Assembly (NCBI RefSeq): GCF_037975245.1
Contig: NC_092569.1
Span: 24,103,168-24,167,167 of the forward strand
Reading direction: 5' to 3'
Source: Apostichopus japonicus
Lineage: Eukaryota > Echinodermata > Holothuroidea > Aspidochirotida > Stichopodidae
Length of the DNA stretch: 64,000 nucleotides
The notes below the pieces were generated by a model. That model was given only the letters and a program-made list of their open reading frames with translations, was not told the DNA's origin and did no database searches. Each line of letters starts with the position of its first letter. Position 1 is the stretch's first letter. Shown here one piece after another: positions 23,429-35,369 of the stretch. The position numbers and the translations under genes were made by a program.

Positions 23429-23434
23429 TTTAAA

Positions 23435-24348
23435 GTACTGTTTGTTCTCTACGGCATTCGGAACTGCCTGGCACAGCCGCCCGCCGCCGCCCGGCGTGAG
23501 CACATCCCTAGTGTATAAGGTAATGTGAATGGAACTGTAATGAAATGAAGACAACACAGTTTTAGACGATCGTATTTAGGAAGAAGGCAAGGTTAGGAAA
23601 TGATTGACAAACATACGACGGGGGAGAAGGGGGAGAAGGGGGAGAAGGACTGGGGCGGGAGGGTGGGAAGATCTTACTTCATTTCGTGCAAGAGATTTCC
23701 ATATTAGGAATCGATATCTACGCAGGCCCGCTAAATAAAATCCTAACTCTTATCATCACATCAGTCGACTCATGGACGTAGTTATATATGGCTGTTATAT
23801 ATGATACAGTTACGCCATGTAAAATGTATGTGTAGTATGTCCCATATCCATAAAATAATAATAGTAACAATAGGAAAGAACAATAGTAACAATAATAATA
23901 CGGTACGGTATGTGCGGTTTACATATCTTTATGATAACATATTCATGATTCTAGGTATTTTGTTTTATATATATATACAAAAAAAACAAAAAAAACTGAG
24001 ATGACAAAACTGAGTGAAGACTATTTGTGTTCCTGGTATTGCTATTGAGGCGATTTACACTGGACGTATTAAAATATTCCACATTCATACCTCTCATCGC
24101 GTTATTTCTGCAGTATATAGCGTGGAATGTTAGATATTCGGTAATATATTGCGAATCGCTGGAATGTTGCTGTTTTCCGATATAACTGTAATATCATAAT
24201 CGTAAAAGCAAGGGTTTGCATAGGTTCATAATTTATATGTTTGTATTAATAAAAAATATATATATATAAATATTACAATAATGGCCGGGTCCGGTTGTAT
24301 TGGATCAAGTTTATGAGGGGTGTGTGTGCTGATTGACAGTGCTGTAGC
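23435..24348. other. Intergenic interval with small G/A-rich repeat
   Basis: A GGGGGAGAA triplet repeat lies at about 23620-23648. Nothing coding is recognised. Confidence 0.45.
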
Positions 24349-24356
24349 ATGCATAA

Positions 24357-24931
24357 CAGGGGCGTATCCAGGATTTTGTAATCCGGGGGGGGGGGGGGGC
24401 GAATTACTATGTAAGCGGAGCGCCACCATCGGTTGGCGCGCAGCGTACAAGAAAATTTCTGGTTTTGATATCCCCAGATCACCGGAAATGGCACATCTCG
24501 GGCTTGAAAATGACCAACCAGATGTACACTTTTGCCTGAGAACCAAGTATTTCACAATAGTTTTTTTTCCATCCATAACCTTTTTGAAGATTTGTCACCA
24601 GTCACCTATCATGTTCGACCTCATCGCATCTCTCGTGGGTCATTGCTTTTGTAGGTCATTCTACGTCGCGGCCCACGAAACCCGTTAGCCCCACTTTTTA
24701 ATGTTTTAAGCCATTTATTTGTTCAGAATTTGAAAATTCACATTTCTCGTGAAATAAATTCACTTTAAAACATACCCAAAATGTTGCACAAATTTTCATC
24801 TATGGACAACCAATATAAAAAAAACCTCCTTCAACCCCTAACAGACCGGTCAAAATTGCATGAGTAGAGGGAAGTATGTTTAAGAATGATAGTCAGGGAA
24901 TTTCCGAAAATTCAGACACAGTTAATTTGTT
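24357..24931 (+). mobile_element. hAT-like repeat, family B, copy 2
   Basis: Begins CAGGGGCGTATCCAGGATTTTG followed by a 13-G run, and matches 6487-7050 in inverse orientation over its length. The left 8-bp flank is ATGCATAA; no matching right flank was found because the right terminus is not clear. A diverged partial unit of the same family follows at about 24985-25090 ('ctaagcggagcacaaccacgg'). Confidence 0.65.
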
Positions 24932-25406
24932 GTTGCATGGGCGCTGATCAGTCTTGGATAATGGTGGTGACGCTTGTCTGTTCTCTGATACTATCTAAGC
25001 GGAGCACAACCACGGGTTCGCGCGTGGCGTGCAAGATTTTTTTTTGGCAAATATACCTCCCAGATCGCCGGAAATAACACTTCCCAGACCCAATGATGCT
25101 CCCAAACCTCCTTACGTTTGAAATCTCATGGGTTAGAAATTTAGTTTGGGGAAACACATGGGCGTCTGCAGAAAAAAATCAGGGGACAGATAATCCAAGT
25201 AGACCTTTGTATACGATGGGTCTGGGGTCCTCTCCCAGAAAACAACTATAGACTGCCGCAAATGCAATTTCCGTCCTATATTTAACAACTGCGGATAAAT
25301 ATAATAAAATGAGAACTGGACGTGAAGCTAGCTCAAATTGGCAACACACAGTGTGAGTTGCTAATGATTGTTTTGTTCGCACTCAGCCTGTTTTGCTGAC
25401 CACAAA

Positions 25407-25804
25407 AGAAAAATGGAAACGTCAAAAATGGAGTTGTCGGTGTCTTTATCATAATTTTATTTATTTTCATATTTATAAATTTTTAATGATTTATACTGGA
25501 AATAAAGAATTGAATTGAATTAAGGGGTAGGCTGAGGCGCACGACCCTTCCGAAACCCGAAATCCGCCACTGGCTACCCTGTGTATATAATAGGAATCCG
25601 CGCTGTAATAATTTCACTGTTCCTCTCTCTCTCTTCCCGGTGTCTTGGCGTTTTTCTTCTGCTCCCTCCTTTTCTCCCTTTCTCTTTTTTCTCTCTTTCT
25701 TCTTTTTCTTTTCCCTTCCTTCCTCCTCTTTTCCCCCTTTTTCCTTCTCTCTTTTTTCTCTCCGCTTTTTCTAACCTAGCCCCCCCCCCCTGGATACGCG
25801 CCTG
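25407..25804 (-). mobile_element. hAT-like repeat, family C, copy 2, interrupted by an insertion
   Basis: The right end read inward is CAGGCGCGTATCCAGGGGGG. The interior is a polypyrimidine tract (25615-25775), the inverse of the polypurine tract at 5340-5470. Compared with 5295-5622, it carries a 90-bp insertion at 25434-25523. The Ser/Phe/Leu-rich open frame here is compositional. Confidence 0.65.
25434..25523 (+). mobile_element. Short 5'-truncated LINE/SINE insertion inside a family C repeat
   Basis: These 90 bp are absent from the homologous site at about 5597-5600, where 'aaatggag' runs straight into 'gggtagg'. The inserted piece has TTTATACTGGAAATAAAG followed by (TTGAA)n, a typical non-LTR retroelement 3' end. 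It demonstrates that the tails at 3821-3862 and 4832-4890 are ends of the same mobile family. Confidence 0.6.
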
Positions 25805-25812
25805 CATAAGTA

Positions 25813-27008
25813 GCTGATCAACACCAGGTTATGCCAGCGGCAATAGACCAGTGTAGTTATGTATCCCTGGTTCCCGGCTATACTACAGGGTGAGGGTTCG
25901 GTGGGGGGGGGGGGCTGGACTACATGGAGTCATGACGACAGACCTGTCGAATTCTCTAGGGCAGTCTATTAAAAAGTGAGGATACACTGTAGAAATAACG
26001 GAATAGGTCTGTAGGCTATGAATAAGTGTTCTGAGGCACTGAAGTCAAGCTGGAGACAAGCCTGAGAACAGAGATTTACCTAATTCTGCAAAACGATTTC
26101 GAATGGTACATTCTGCTTTCCGAACTCATTGCGTATTCCGTCAACCCCACCCCCACACTCCCGACCCACGTCTCTCTCTCATGCTCTTTCTCTCCAGAAT
26201 CCCTTGTCTGACACACTGTGTGATCTTTTGGTGTTAAGTTGTGTGTTATACTTGATCGGACCAGGCACTAAAACAACTTGACACTACAAAAAATGTGATG
26301 GTCGTGTTGATAAATTAAGAGGGTTTACTTGGGTTGAATTAAGAAACTTGAAGAAGAGTCGGCCAACAAGTTAACGACGATTTTTTTGTGTCTTCATATA
26401 GTCGAACGATATGGCCGAATCTTCAAGATGTAGTTACCTTACATGCACTTATACAGACTTGACAAGTACTAACACTGTAAAATTGTTCATGCGGTCTGCG
26501 GAATTTTTTCAACACCACTGAACATTGGTAAGACTTCTTCATTTTCCCTGGTCAGACCGCCCAGCACCTAACCAATCTCAAACCTGTGTCAAATTAATGA
26601 TATGTCTTATTACGGTTGCATTTTCCCAGACGGGCAGATAACAATTTCTTATTTAAGTCTTACTATTATTATAATTAGCAGAGTCACGAATAAGAAGCCA
26701 GTCCAGCCGGCCGGCAGACGCGATATTTACTGATCCCCCTCCTAACCTAAACATGCAATAGAAAATGGACGCACGAGTGTACAATAAAGGAACTGAACTA
26801 GCTACATCGTAACATCCGTGTGTGTATTTAAACGTTCTGACTTGTAGCAAGTGCAATAGATGATTGCGCAATATGTTCTTCTCGAATCACCAGCACCGTT
26901 CATCATAACCATCTTGAACAATTACAGTACAGTAACGCATGTAACGCAGTGTGATCTATTGACTTTTTTCTTCTGTAGTAGTGTTCTAATTTATGCCCAA
27001 CGTTAGTG
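25813..27008. other. Upstream region of PAK1IP1
   Basis: About 1.2 kb with no recognised gene, containing a G run at about 25902-25914. No clear TATA box precedes the start codon at 27009. The promoter of PAK1IP1 presumably lies in the last few hundred bases, but I see no diagnostic element. Confidence 0.4.
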
Positions 27009-30000
27009 ATGGCAACGAATACGAACATCTGTTCCAGAATCATTGCTGGATGCTATGAAAGAACTATTTTGGGTTACGACGTGGTAGAGCTTGAAGATAA
27101 CAGCGAGGTACGTACACGCAATACAAAGCACGTTGTACCTCTGAGAGTACTGCAGGCCTAGCGTTACACTACAGTGTTGCATGCATAAATGCGTGTGTGT
27201 GTTGAGTCGGTACAATGTGAAGTTTGTGTTCTTGCACTGTCAATTGTAATAAAGTCTACGGCAATGAATGCATTATTTGCCTAGGCTGTAGCTGCCCAAC
27301 GCGATGTTTGTTGTATCCGTTCACAAGTTACGAACATCAGTTTGGTGTTATATGGATCATCAATTTAAAGCAAGGAACTGGTAAATAGCAGATCCCTTGA
27401 TGAAAACTGCAAACTAGGTCTAGGCTAGCACTGCAGATATCCAACTTTTGAACTTCATTGTGACTGAATAAGGACTGAAGGAGTTGTTCCAGTAGTATGG
27501 GTCACAGAACACAACATTTTGTGTTGAATTAGCTCAAATCTGGTGATACCATGCTCAACTGCTTAAGCCTCAGGCATATGAAAAACACATGATGCTGAAA
27601 TTGACCACATATGTATATAGTTTTGACAATTAATCCTTCACTGACTTTTTCATGTTTGCTAATAGTAGTTGTACCAGAGGTCATTGTCTTATAGTAGGAC
27701 TAATATTCGGCATAACTTTTTTTCTAATAAAGTGAATGAGTGGAACAGTTTGCATGAGAAAGTTGTATTTGCAAGTAGTGTGAATGGATTTAAGAATGCT
27801 TTGGACAAGCACTTCTAGCATTGTAATCGGGTTCAGTATTTGTATCTTCAGTATTCTTTCTCTCCCATGGGGACTTGAGGTCCCTCCCGATCCCTATTTT
27901 CTACTATACTAAACATTAACTAGTTAGAGGCCTACTATCTTATAATCCACAGAAATAATATCAAAATAAGGAACTAGGCATGAGGTTTGCAACTAAATGA
28001 AAATGATACATTAAATTTGTGGGATAAAATGTTGCATTATCCCTTAGACTGAATCAGAGACTGATTTTCAAATGATATCGGGCCTCAAATTAACATTGAT
28101 ATAGAACGCAGTACTTACTGTACTTGTGGACTAGCAAAATTGGTGTTTGGCAAAAATGAAACTTATTCGAGAAGTAGATCCATAAGTGCTGTTTTCATAA
28201 AAATTATGAATGGTAAGTTTAACATCCAACTACCCAAATTTGTTTGTTTCTGTATACAGAAGAAATACTGATGTTTCTCTCTATAATATATACAGAGATA
28301 TCTTAATTTCTTTTCATTCTACAATTAATTTTCACAGGAAGAGTATGAACTGAGACCGACGTTTACAGATAATTCTCACACCGGTTGCATTAAAGTGCTA
28401 GCTTGTAACAATACATTCTTAGCATCCGGAAGCACAGATGAAACGGTACACCTCTACAACCTTGCTACAAACACCGATGTTGGCTCCTTAATGCAACATG
28501 ATGGTAAGGAAAATGGTACAATTATAGAATACAGGGCCATTCATTAACTCTTCCCAGCATCCGGATGCGCGGATGCGCGGTGTGTCTGTACATGTCCGTT
28601 CACCTATGACGCCCTCTAAAATTCCATCACGTATTTCATTTTGACTCCGCATCCGCGCATCCGCGCATCCACCCCGGCAGTACTAGGAATGGACTTAAAT
28701 AATTTTCGAAAGTTTCCCCATATACCATCACATATGTCATTTTGACTCCCTCTAATTTCCATCACGTATTTCATTTTGACTCCGCATCCGCGCATCCACC
28801 CCGGGAGTACTAGTTTCGACATATACCATCACATATTTCCAATACTGAAAGTCCCGTATGTACGAAGATATTCCACATCAATAGTGTGTCGTTCTTAAAA
28901 GGCATCCGTACATGTGTGACGCCCTCTAAAATTCCACCACAGAAGTACTGGCAAAGGACTTAGGAAATTTTTGACTCCGCATCCACGCATCCGCGCATCC
29001 ACTCAAAAAGAAAGAACTGGGACTTTGACATTTTTACTTACATTCGTACTGGGGTGAGACTGAGCATCCGCGCATCCGGATGCTCAGATAGTATCATCGA
29101 GTGGCCCTGTATTCTATAATTACTCCAGGAAAATAGCTACAGGTAGTACAGTATCTCTCATCTCATCTGCCTTCTTCTTGCCTAGAGGCATATAAGGCCT
29201 CCGCAGAGCGTCTCCATTCATCTCGGTCAACAGCTGCATTTCTGGCCTCATTCCAGGATCGCCAACCAGCCCTCTCTCTCTTTGTCTACTGTCCTGCACC
29301 ATATTGTTTTTGGTTGCCCTCTCTTTCTCCTGCCCTCTGGTGCCCAAGTCATGCTGATGTTGCTGTCGTTGTTAGGGTTTTGTTAGGGTAGTACAGTATG
29401 CCTACTTAAAAATTGAAGCCTCATTTCAGACTTGACTTGACATGACACTGAGAACAAATAGACTCAAAGTCTAGGAAATGACAAAAACCAGCAATTTTCA
29501 TCAGAAGATACTGTACCCAGTGTAACTCAAAACAATTGCAGTTGATAGGCATTTGACAGCCTACTACCTGGGTGCAAACTTGTCTACATTATTGGGATGA
29601 AACATGTCAAGCAAATTCTATTGGAGGTGCTGGGGAGTCTGCTACGAATTGATGAAGTATATAGAAGATTTATGAATGCATAGATACAAGAGCCTGCTTT
29701 ATACGTGGAAGGTGTAATGGTTACCAAGGTTTAATACATGACATGTTTTCGTGGTGGAAAATAGTAATGTGCGTACTGTATTTTAGGAAATTGTATTTTA
29801 TAAGGAAAAATGATATTTCAGGATATATATTCATCTTCCTTTCCCCCTCCCCCCCCACTCCATACACCCTTCTTTGTAGTGTCTGTTTGAATGCTGTTTT
29901 TCTCCTCCTTTTAAGGAAACCATTGCATTGAAACATTGTAGTACAATAGAGCAAACATTAGAACGCAAGATGGACATGGTTTTGAAATTGTCACTCTTCT

Positions 30001-33000
30001 TGCAAGTTAGTTGCAAACAAACAATACAAACAGTTTGTGGTAGTTTTCATCTTCCTTCCCCCCCGCCCAACCCCCTTTTGCTAGTGTCTGTTTGAATGCT
30101 GTTTTCTCCTACTTTTAAGGAAACCATGCATTATAACATTGTAGTACACTAGAGCAAACATTAGATCATTACATCATGGTTTTGAAATTGTCACTCTTCT
30201 TGCAAGTTACTTGCCTTTGAATACAAACAATTTGTTTTAGTTTAATCACTTCTCCAATCTCCAGTACAGAGTGGTACAGTCCTTGAGTTGAATGATGAAA
30301 CTTCATCTCCCGTTCCATCGGTCTCTTGCTTAAATTGTCTTCCACAATTTTTCAGGTTCAATTACATCCTTGAAGTTCTTTAAATCTACTCATTTGATGA
30401 GTGCTGGAAGTGATGGCTTGCTCTGTATTTGGAACACCAATAACTGGGACTGTCAGAAGGTCCTTAGAGGTCATAGGTGAGTGGAATATAATATATGTCG
30501 TAGACTACATTACGGACTGTTACGGGTACAAACAGGGGGAGTATAAGTACAACTACTGTAGAATTATTTCACTTTCATGTGAGTTCAGCGATGCCACTTT
30601 TCCTGATTTTCTATGGAGGCCAAAAATCTGTTCTTTTACCTAAAAAATTTCCAATCCTTTTCCACATACTCCCATGTCACAGACATCCTGTGTTGTACCA
30701 GCCGAAATACCCATTTCGGGCACACCATTTTATACAATGCATGTACGGTATCATGTCGTCTGGTTTAGCCAGTTAATTTTACGAGTTTATTTATTTTGTT
30801 TTTTCTTCTTTGTTAATCTCTGACAGAGAGGCTATTCATTCTCTTGCCGTGCATCCATCTGGGAAGCTCGCTCTAACAGCAAGTAAAGACAAGACACTAA
30901 GAACCTGGAATTTAGTGAATGGCAGACCAGCTTACACTACACACATCAAGGAAGGTACGTAGATGCTATGTTATATCGTGTTGTTGAATTTTTCTCTGTG
31001 GTGACACCCAAATTGTTAAGAGCTCTGTAATAATGCATGGATGCTGTGGTGTATGGTACTTGTTCTGGGTTGACGTAAAGTTCAAATCTTAAGTTGAAGT
31101 TTTATAGGTTGGCCCTGTGTTACTGGTAGCTTGCCACACTAACACACGTGTGTTACTGGTAGCTTGCCACACTAACACACGTGTGTTACTGGTAGCTTGC
31201 CACACTAACACACGTGTGCAGAACTCAAATATTCACTCCTGAGATACTACAGTATGTCACACTTTTCTACATTCTATGTGGTCTGTACATCGTTGAAGTA
31301 AATCTGATGATTGAACATTAATTGGGATGGTGTTCTATTTAGGTGTTGTCACCTTACAAATCTGCTAGTGCTCAACTGGATGTATCACTTTTCTGACCTT
31401 TCAGTCGCAGATGAAGTTCTGTGGAGTCCGGATGGCGCCATCTATCTGGTTATTATCGGAGATAAGATCAATATCTATGATATCACCACGGCAACCATCA
31501 CAGACACAATTGTGCACAGCAGTGCAATCCATGCAGTAACGTTCATAGAGGTAAGTTCGTCGCTGTTGTTAACTTGGTTGCTATGAGCAAATGAGGATTG
31601 ACAAACAGTTTCAATTTGAGATCTCAAGAGGTGGCTCCTTTGGTCATGCTTGAAGTGGTGACACCATTACCCAGACATGTGTACAAGGAAGGGAATGGTA
31701 ATGGGAAGGTAAGGGGAAGGGGGAGAATGGCCAATTGATCTCAAAAGTACTTGAGCCATGCAGTATCATTTATAGAGGTAAACTAGAAGCTCCTTCAGCT
31801 TCAGTGTTTTATGGCTGAGAATGCAAGCACAGTATGTACTGGTGCTGTGACTTCAAATGTGGTTTAGGGCCAGGAGGGTCAGGGGAAGTGGGACCTGTGA
31901 CAAGACATTTTTGTCCTCTGGCTTCCTCCCAACAACCTGCGTTGTACATTGTTCTTTGCTTGAGGATGAAATGATTACGGGAATGCTCGCCACATCAGAG
32001 TGGAAGACGTAAGAAGAGGTGGGGTTTGTCTCCTTTAAACGCATTGTATCATCAACACTAAAATTGGGAAATTGAAGCTACTGCAGAGGGTTTCCCTTTC
32101 TTTCGGTCTGTTAATTGGTCCATCTTATCATTTGTTTATGATTAATCGTTCGCTACTGAGTTGACCCCCTTACCTCGTCCACAGTTTGCTCCTCTATCCT
32201 GACCATGGAGTGGGCAAGTTTCATTGCTGCCCTTCAGCACCCCCACCCCCCACCCCACCCCCGACCCCCCACCCCCTCTTTGTGTTCATCTGATGGTGTT
32301 AATAACAAATCCAGTTTATTGTTCTTACAGGAAAGGATCATTGCATTGGGTGGAGAAGGGACAGATATAGTATTTTATAGTCTTGAGGATGTGACCTCTA
32401 AACCTCTCGGGCATTTTGAAGCTCACGATAAAAGGTATATATCTATACTGAACCATGCGAACATGTTTTACAATGAAACCTGTGTTATTTTTAAGGGGTA
32501 ATAGGATATATTATGTTATGGAGTTTTAACTGTCTATTTCTCCTCCCTTTACCTACTTGAAGTGATTTTGAGGTTCAGTACAATTTGCTTCAATTATGTA
32601 TGCAATGCATTGTAATAAACATGAATGAATGAATTAAATGACATTGAAGGTGACTTAAAACTATTGGGAGAAATAATTGGAATATTGGGCAGAGAGATTG
32701 GGTGAAGAGTTTAATTTAGATGGGATTTGGGAGACATTGGTATATTAGACACAGAGATTGGGAAAAAAGTTTAATTTAGACAGGATTTGGGAGACATTGG
32801 TAAGTTGGTCAGAGAGATTGTGTGAAAAGATTAAATTTAGACAGAATTTCGGAGACATTATTCGTATATTGGGCACAGAGATTGGGCAAAAAGTTTAATT
32901 TAGACAGGATTTCAGAGACATTATTGGTATATTGGGCATGGAGATTGAGTGAAAAGTATAATTTAGACTGGATTGAAAGTGTGTAGATCTTGTTGTATAA

Positions 33001-35187
33001 TAATGACATAGAGTTCTGTTTAATAGTGTATATAATACATACGTACATGTAGGAGATGCGTTAAAGGCATTGAAGACTCGCCCCAAACCGTGTGCCGTGC
33101 TCTGAAAAATTAACTTTCCGTTGCTTGCAATTGACGTTTTCTTCTTGTCGCTACAAAATGCAGACAGTTATGAAACGTGATACCTTGTTATCTTTTATCT
33201 AGACCTGAGATGTCCACGCTGCTTTGTACACTGTGTTGTGGGTATCGACCGTAGCTGTTTGTATTGACTGTACACTGGTGTCTAATTACCGACGGTAGCA
33301 AGCTGTGTGTGTATTTTCTGGGATCGATGGTGGTGTCTAACACTTCTGTTACACCTCATTGGAAACTAGGTCAGATTACCGTCATGAGACGTTTCTTTGT
33401 GCGCGAGTCTTCACACCCTTTAATAAGGATTAAAAGATAAGACATGGCGGAAGGTATGCAGATTTCAACCCCTCTTCTCCAATTCTCTCTCCAGGGTTAA
33501 AGGTCTCCAGTGTGTTTTAGACTGTAGCTCCAATGCTCTACCAGATGTCAGGTGGATTGTGTCCATATCCAGTGATGGATTCATCAAGTTATGGAAAATT
33601 AATGTCAAAAAGGTGGGTTTTTGAAAGGATGATGTTGTTTTTCGAAAACTAACAATTTTTTTTTCCTCCTCAGTTCTGTTGAGTTTTTGTTGGAAATTAA
33701 TTAGTAGTCCATAATTTGTTCAGTGTTATAAAAATAGATTGGAGAGGAGGTTTAACTGATTTCCACTAAAGCGATCTTTCCAGTACTCCTCAACCCTCCT
33801 TTGGAGTAAACTCCAACTCAACATAAAGAATGTCGTGTCTGTGGAGATGTTCAAAACTGTTTTGAAGACACACCTGTTTTCATTGTTATAATTGTTATGT
33901 TTACTCTTATTGTATATTGTGTACATATCTTTCCCTTTCTTTTGTACAGCACGGCGAGACTTTATTGTAAGTTGCACTATATAAGAACCTGTTGATTATG
34001 ATTATTACTTCATTTGAAAAAAAGGTAGATAGGTAGAAAATTTAGCTGCAGTATCATACAGAGACCAATGCAATTTAACTGTATTTGTTTTCAATTCAAA
34101 ATTGAAATACTACAATGATAGCAATGGTAACCATGAAAAATTTCACATGTAGCAACAGGAGTATGTTTTTTTTACGTTGGTCAGACCCAATCCAGTAATA
34201 TTATGGATGTGACCACTGTTTTCAGAAGTTAAACTAGCCATTTTATACTTGCAAGATTGAAAATATACAATAAAACATAAGGAAAGCTAAGGTATGATCA
34301 GAATATCAGTTGCCATGGTAACATCACAGATTATTTTACCATCCTTCACCTCAGTATTAAAATGCAATTTGATATAAAAAAATCCTCAAATATTTATATG
34401 CTTTTCTGATAGTTATTTAAGATCTAAAACTTGTCGGTGGTCAAATCCTCTCCAGGATTGCGTCATTCTGGGTTGTATATATGTATATGTATGTTAAATG
34501 GTCGATAAAGTTCCTCGGCACACTCTTATTTGCGACAGATATCAGACCTTGAACAATTTGATTTAAAGAATGGTTTCCATTTGATTCAGTTGTCAGCCAA
34601 ACCCAAGCTGCTAGCCTCAAGGAGTACCACAGCACGGTTAACCTGTGTCACCATTCAAAGTACAAAGGTGGAAGACGAAGAAGAAACCAAAGGACAGGGG
34701 AAGAGGAAACACCAGAAGGGGAAAAAAGGTAGGTAGATCAGGAGGAGGGACCTATTAATTTTATTCATTGTAATAAAAGAAACAATGAATTGTAAAGATA
34801 CCCTTCACTACTGTGAGGATCATACGTTGAAATTTTGATCAAAATTGGTGAAGCAAGTACAGCATGTTTTGGGCTGTGATTGTTAAATAGCTGATGTAAT
34901 CCTTGCTCAGCTTGGAATAGTTTGAATAGCAACCGGGAATAGTTTGGTAAATAAAGCAGATGAATTTTGAGATGATTTAATATATGGTTTAGTAAGTGTT
35001 AGAACCCCTACCACTGTACAGAACTGGCTTCAGTTAATGATGCAATCACTGATTTGAAATATTAAAATGACTGAAAATGGTGTTTTAAGTTTTAATTTCA
35101 AAGAGAAAACTAAGATGCATTGATTGTTCTCATTTTTTTTTTTTGGCAGGAGGCCAAAAGAAGAAACAGAAGAAAAGTGTGCCTTGA
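27009..35187 (+). CDS. PAK1IP1: p21-activated kinase-interacting protein 1-like (PAK1IP1/MAK11), WD40 protein, nine exons
   Basis: WD40-repeat protein of 369 residues. Family members are nucleolar, act in 60S ribosomal subunit maturation and can bind and inhibit PAK1 (established for the family). Coding exons: 27009-27107, 28338-28503, 30356-30476, 30827-30954, 31405-31550, 32331-32434, 33495-33612, 34539-34728, 35150-35187. All junctions use GT/AG and the phase is continuous. The start is ATGGCAACG, and residues 5-30 (IIAGCYERTILGYDV) match the family's first blade. WD-like blades end at HLYNL (about 71-75), CIWNT, RTWNL and, after a degenerate blade, IKLWKI. The last 30 residues are Lys-rich (KGQGKRKHQKGKKGG...KKKQKK), a likely nucleolar signal. 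Vertebrate orthologues are slightly longer, mostly in this tail. Introns carry LINE relics and minisatellites. The gene converges with DDX24. Function is sure at family level; splice sites are by eye. Confidence 0.93.
27669..27818 (+). pseudogene. LINE reverse transcriptase C-terminal relic in PAK1IP1 intron 1
   Basis: One frame reads through RTNIRHNFFSNKVNEWNSL and SVNGFKNALDKHF before a stop at 27816-27818. This is the usual C-terminal end of CR1/I-like retroelement polymerases, where FKN-LDKH follows N-WN-LP. Only the last 50 residues or so remain, so it is a 5'-truncated copy. Confidence 0.65.
28520..29121. mobile_element. 602-bp element with 20-bp perfect terminal inverted repeats in PAK1IP1 intron 2
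   Basis: The left end (28520-28539) and right end (29102-29121) are perfect 20-bp inverted repeats containing ATAGAATACAGGGCCA. Internally it is rich in GCATCCGCG units, with second-level inverted repeats around 28555-28580 and 29063-29085 (GCATCCGGATGC cores) and a repeated 'attccatcacgtatttcattttgactcc' block. No transposase is present. It begins only 16 bp after the exon-2 donor site. No clear target duplication beyond a possible dinucleotide was seen. Confidence 0.7.
29122..29347 (-). pseudogene. Possible retroelement polymerase C-terminal scrap (minus strand)
   Basis: A 75-residue minus-strand frame contains RQRERGLVGD and ADEMRD, weakly like the extreme C-terminus of RTE/I-type LINE polymerases that end in R-RWR-LV-. 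The resemblance is slight, and the frame could be chance. Confidence 0.25.
29828..30240. repeat. Two-copy tandem duplication, period about 215 bp, PAK1IP1 intron 2
   Basis: Both units begin 'ttcatcttcctt.ccccc' and share 'gtgtctgtttgaatgctgtttt', 'aaggaaacca' and 'ggttttgaaattgtcactc'. They differ by scattered substitutions and small indels. Confidence 0.8.
31109..31216. repeat. 33-bp minisatellite, three copies, PAK1IP1 intron 4
   Basis: The unit contains TACTGGTAGCTTGCCACAC and starts at 31121, 31154 and 31187. Each unit is bounded by TGTGTTA / TAACACA, so each can form a small hairpin. The copies are nearly identical, implying recent expansion. Confidence 0.9.
32585..32640 (+). mobile_element. 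LINE 3' end with (TGAA)n tail, PAK1IP1 intron 6
   Basis: The sequence 'gcattgtaataaacatgaa' followed by TGAATGAAT simple sequence is the common 3' end of L2/CR1-like retroelements. It is a short fragment only. Confidence 0.45.
32670..32975. repeat. About 60-bp minisatellite, five copies, PAK1IP1 intron 6
   Basis: Units contain 'agagattggg..aa.agtttaatttaga..ggattt..gagacatt', repeated five times with moderate divergence. The open frames on the minus strand across it are artefacts. Confidence 0.85.
33740..34008 (+). pseudogene. LINE 3' end with RT C-terminal tail, PAK1IP1 intron 7
   Basis: One frame reads LLWSKLQLNIKNVVSVE then MFKTVLKTHLFSLL and a stop near 33889, a typical CR1/L2-type polymerase C-terminus (W-LP...F-K-LKTHLF). 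It is followed by an untranslated tail ending in 'gcactatataagaacctg' and 'ttgattatgattatta', a 3' end frequent in deuterostome LINEs. Strongly 5'-truncated. Confidence 0.65.
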
Positions 35188-35369
35188 GAAGGTAGCAAAT
35201 TGGAGCTAAAGAGTTTGGCCAATGAACCACAAACCATCAGTACAGAAGAGACATTGTACAACCCTGTCGAAAGACCAGCATGTTGTTATATAATAGTCTA
35301 TTCACTTTTATGAGGGGCGAATATTGCATCTGGCCTGCTTAGTGATGATATGTTTTTCTCATATCTTCA

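Noticed and set aside
22741-23557. Open frames of 76-144 residues on both strands (Lys/Gly/Pro/Trp or Phe/Asp/Pro rich)
   Set aside because: They trace the mirrored 18-bp modules of the foldback element.
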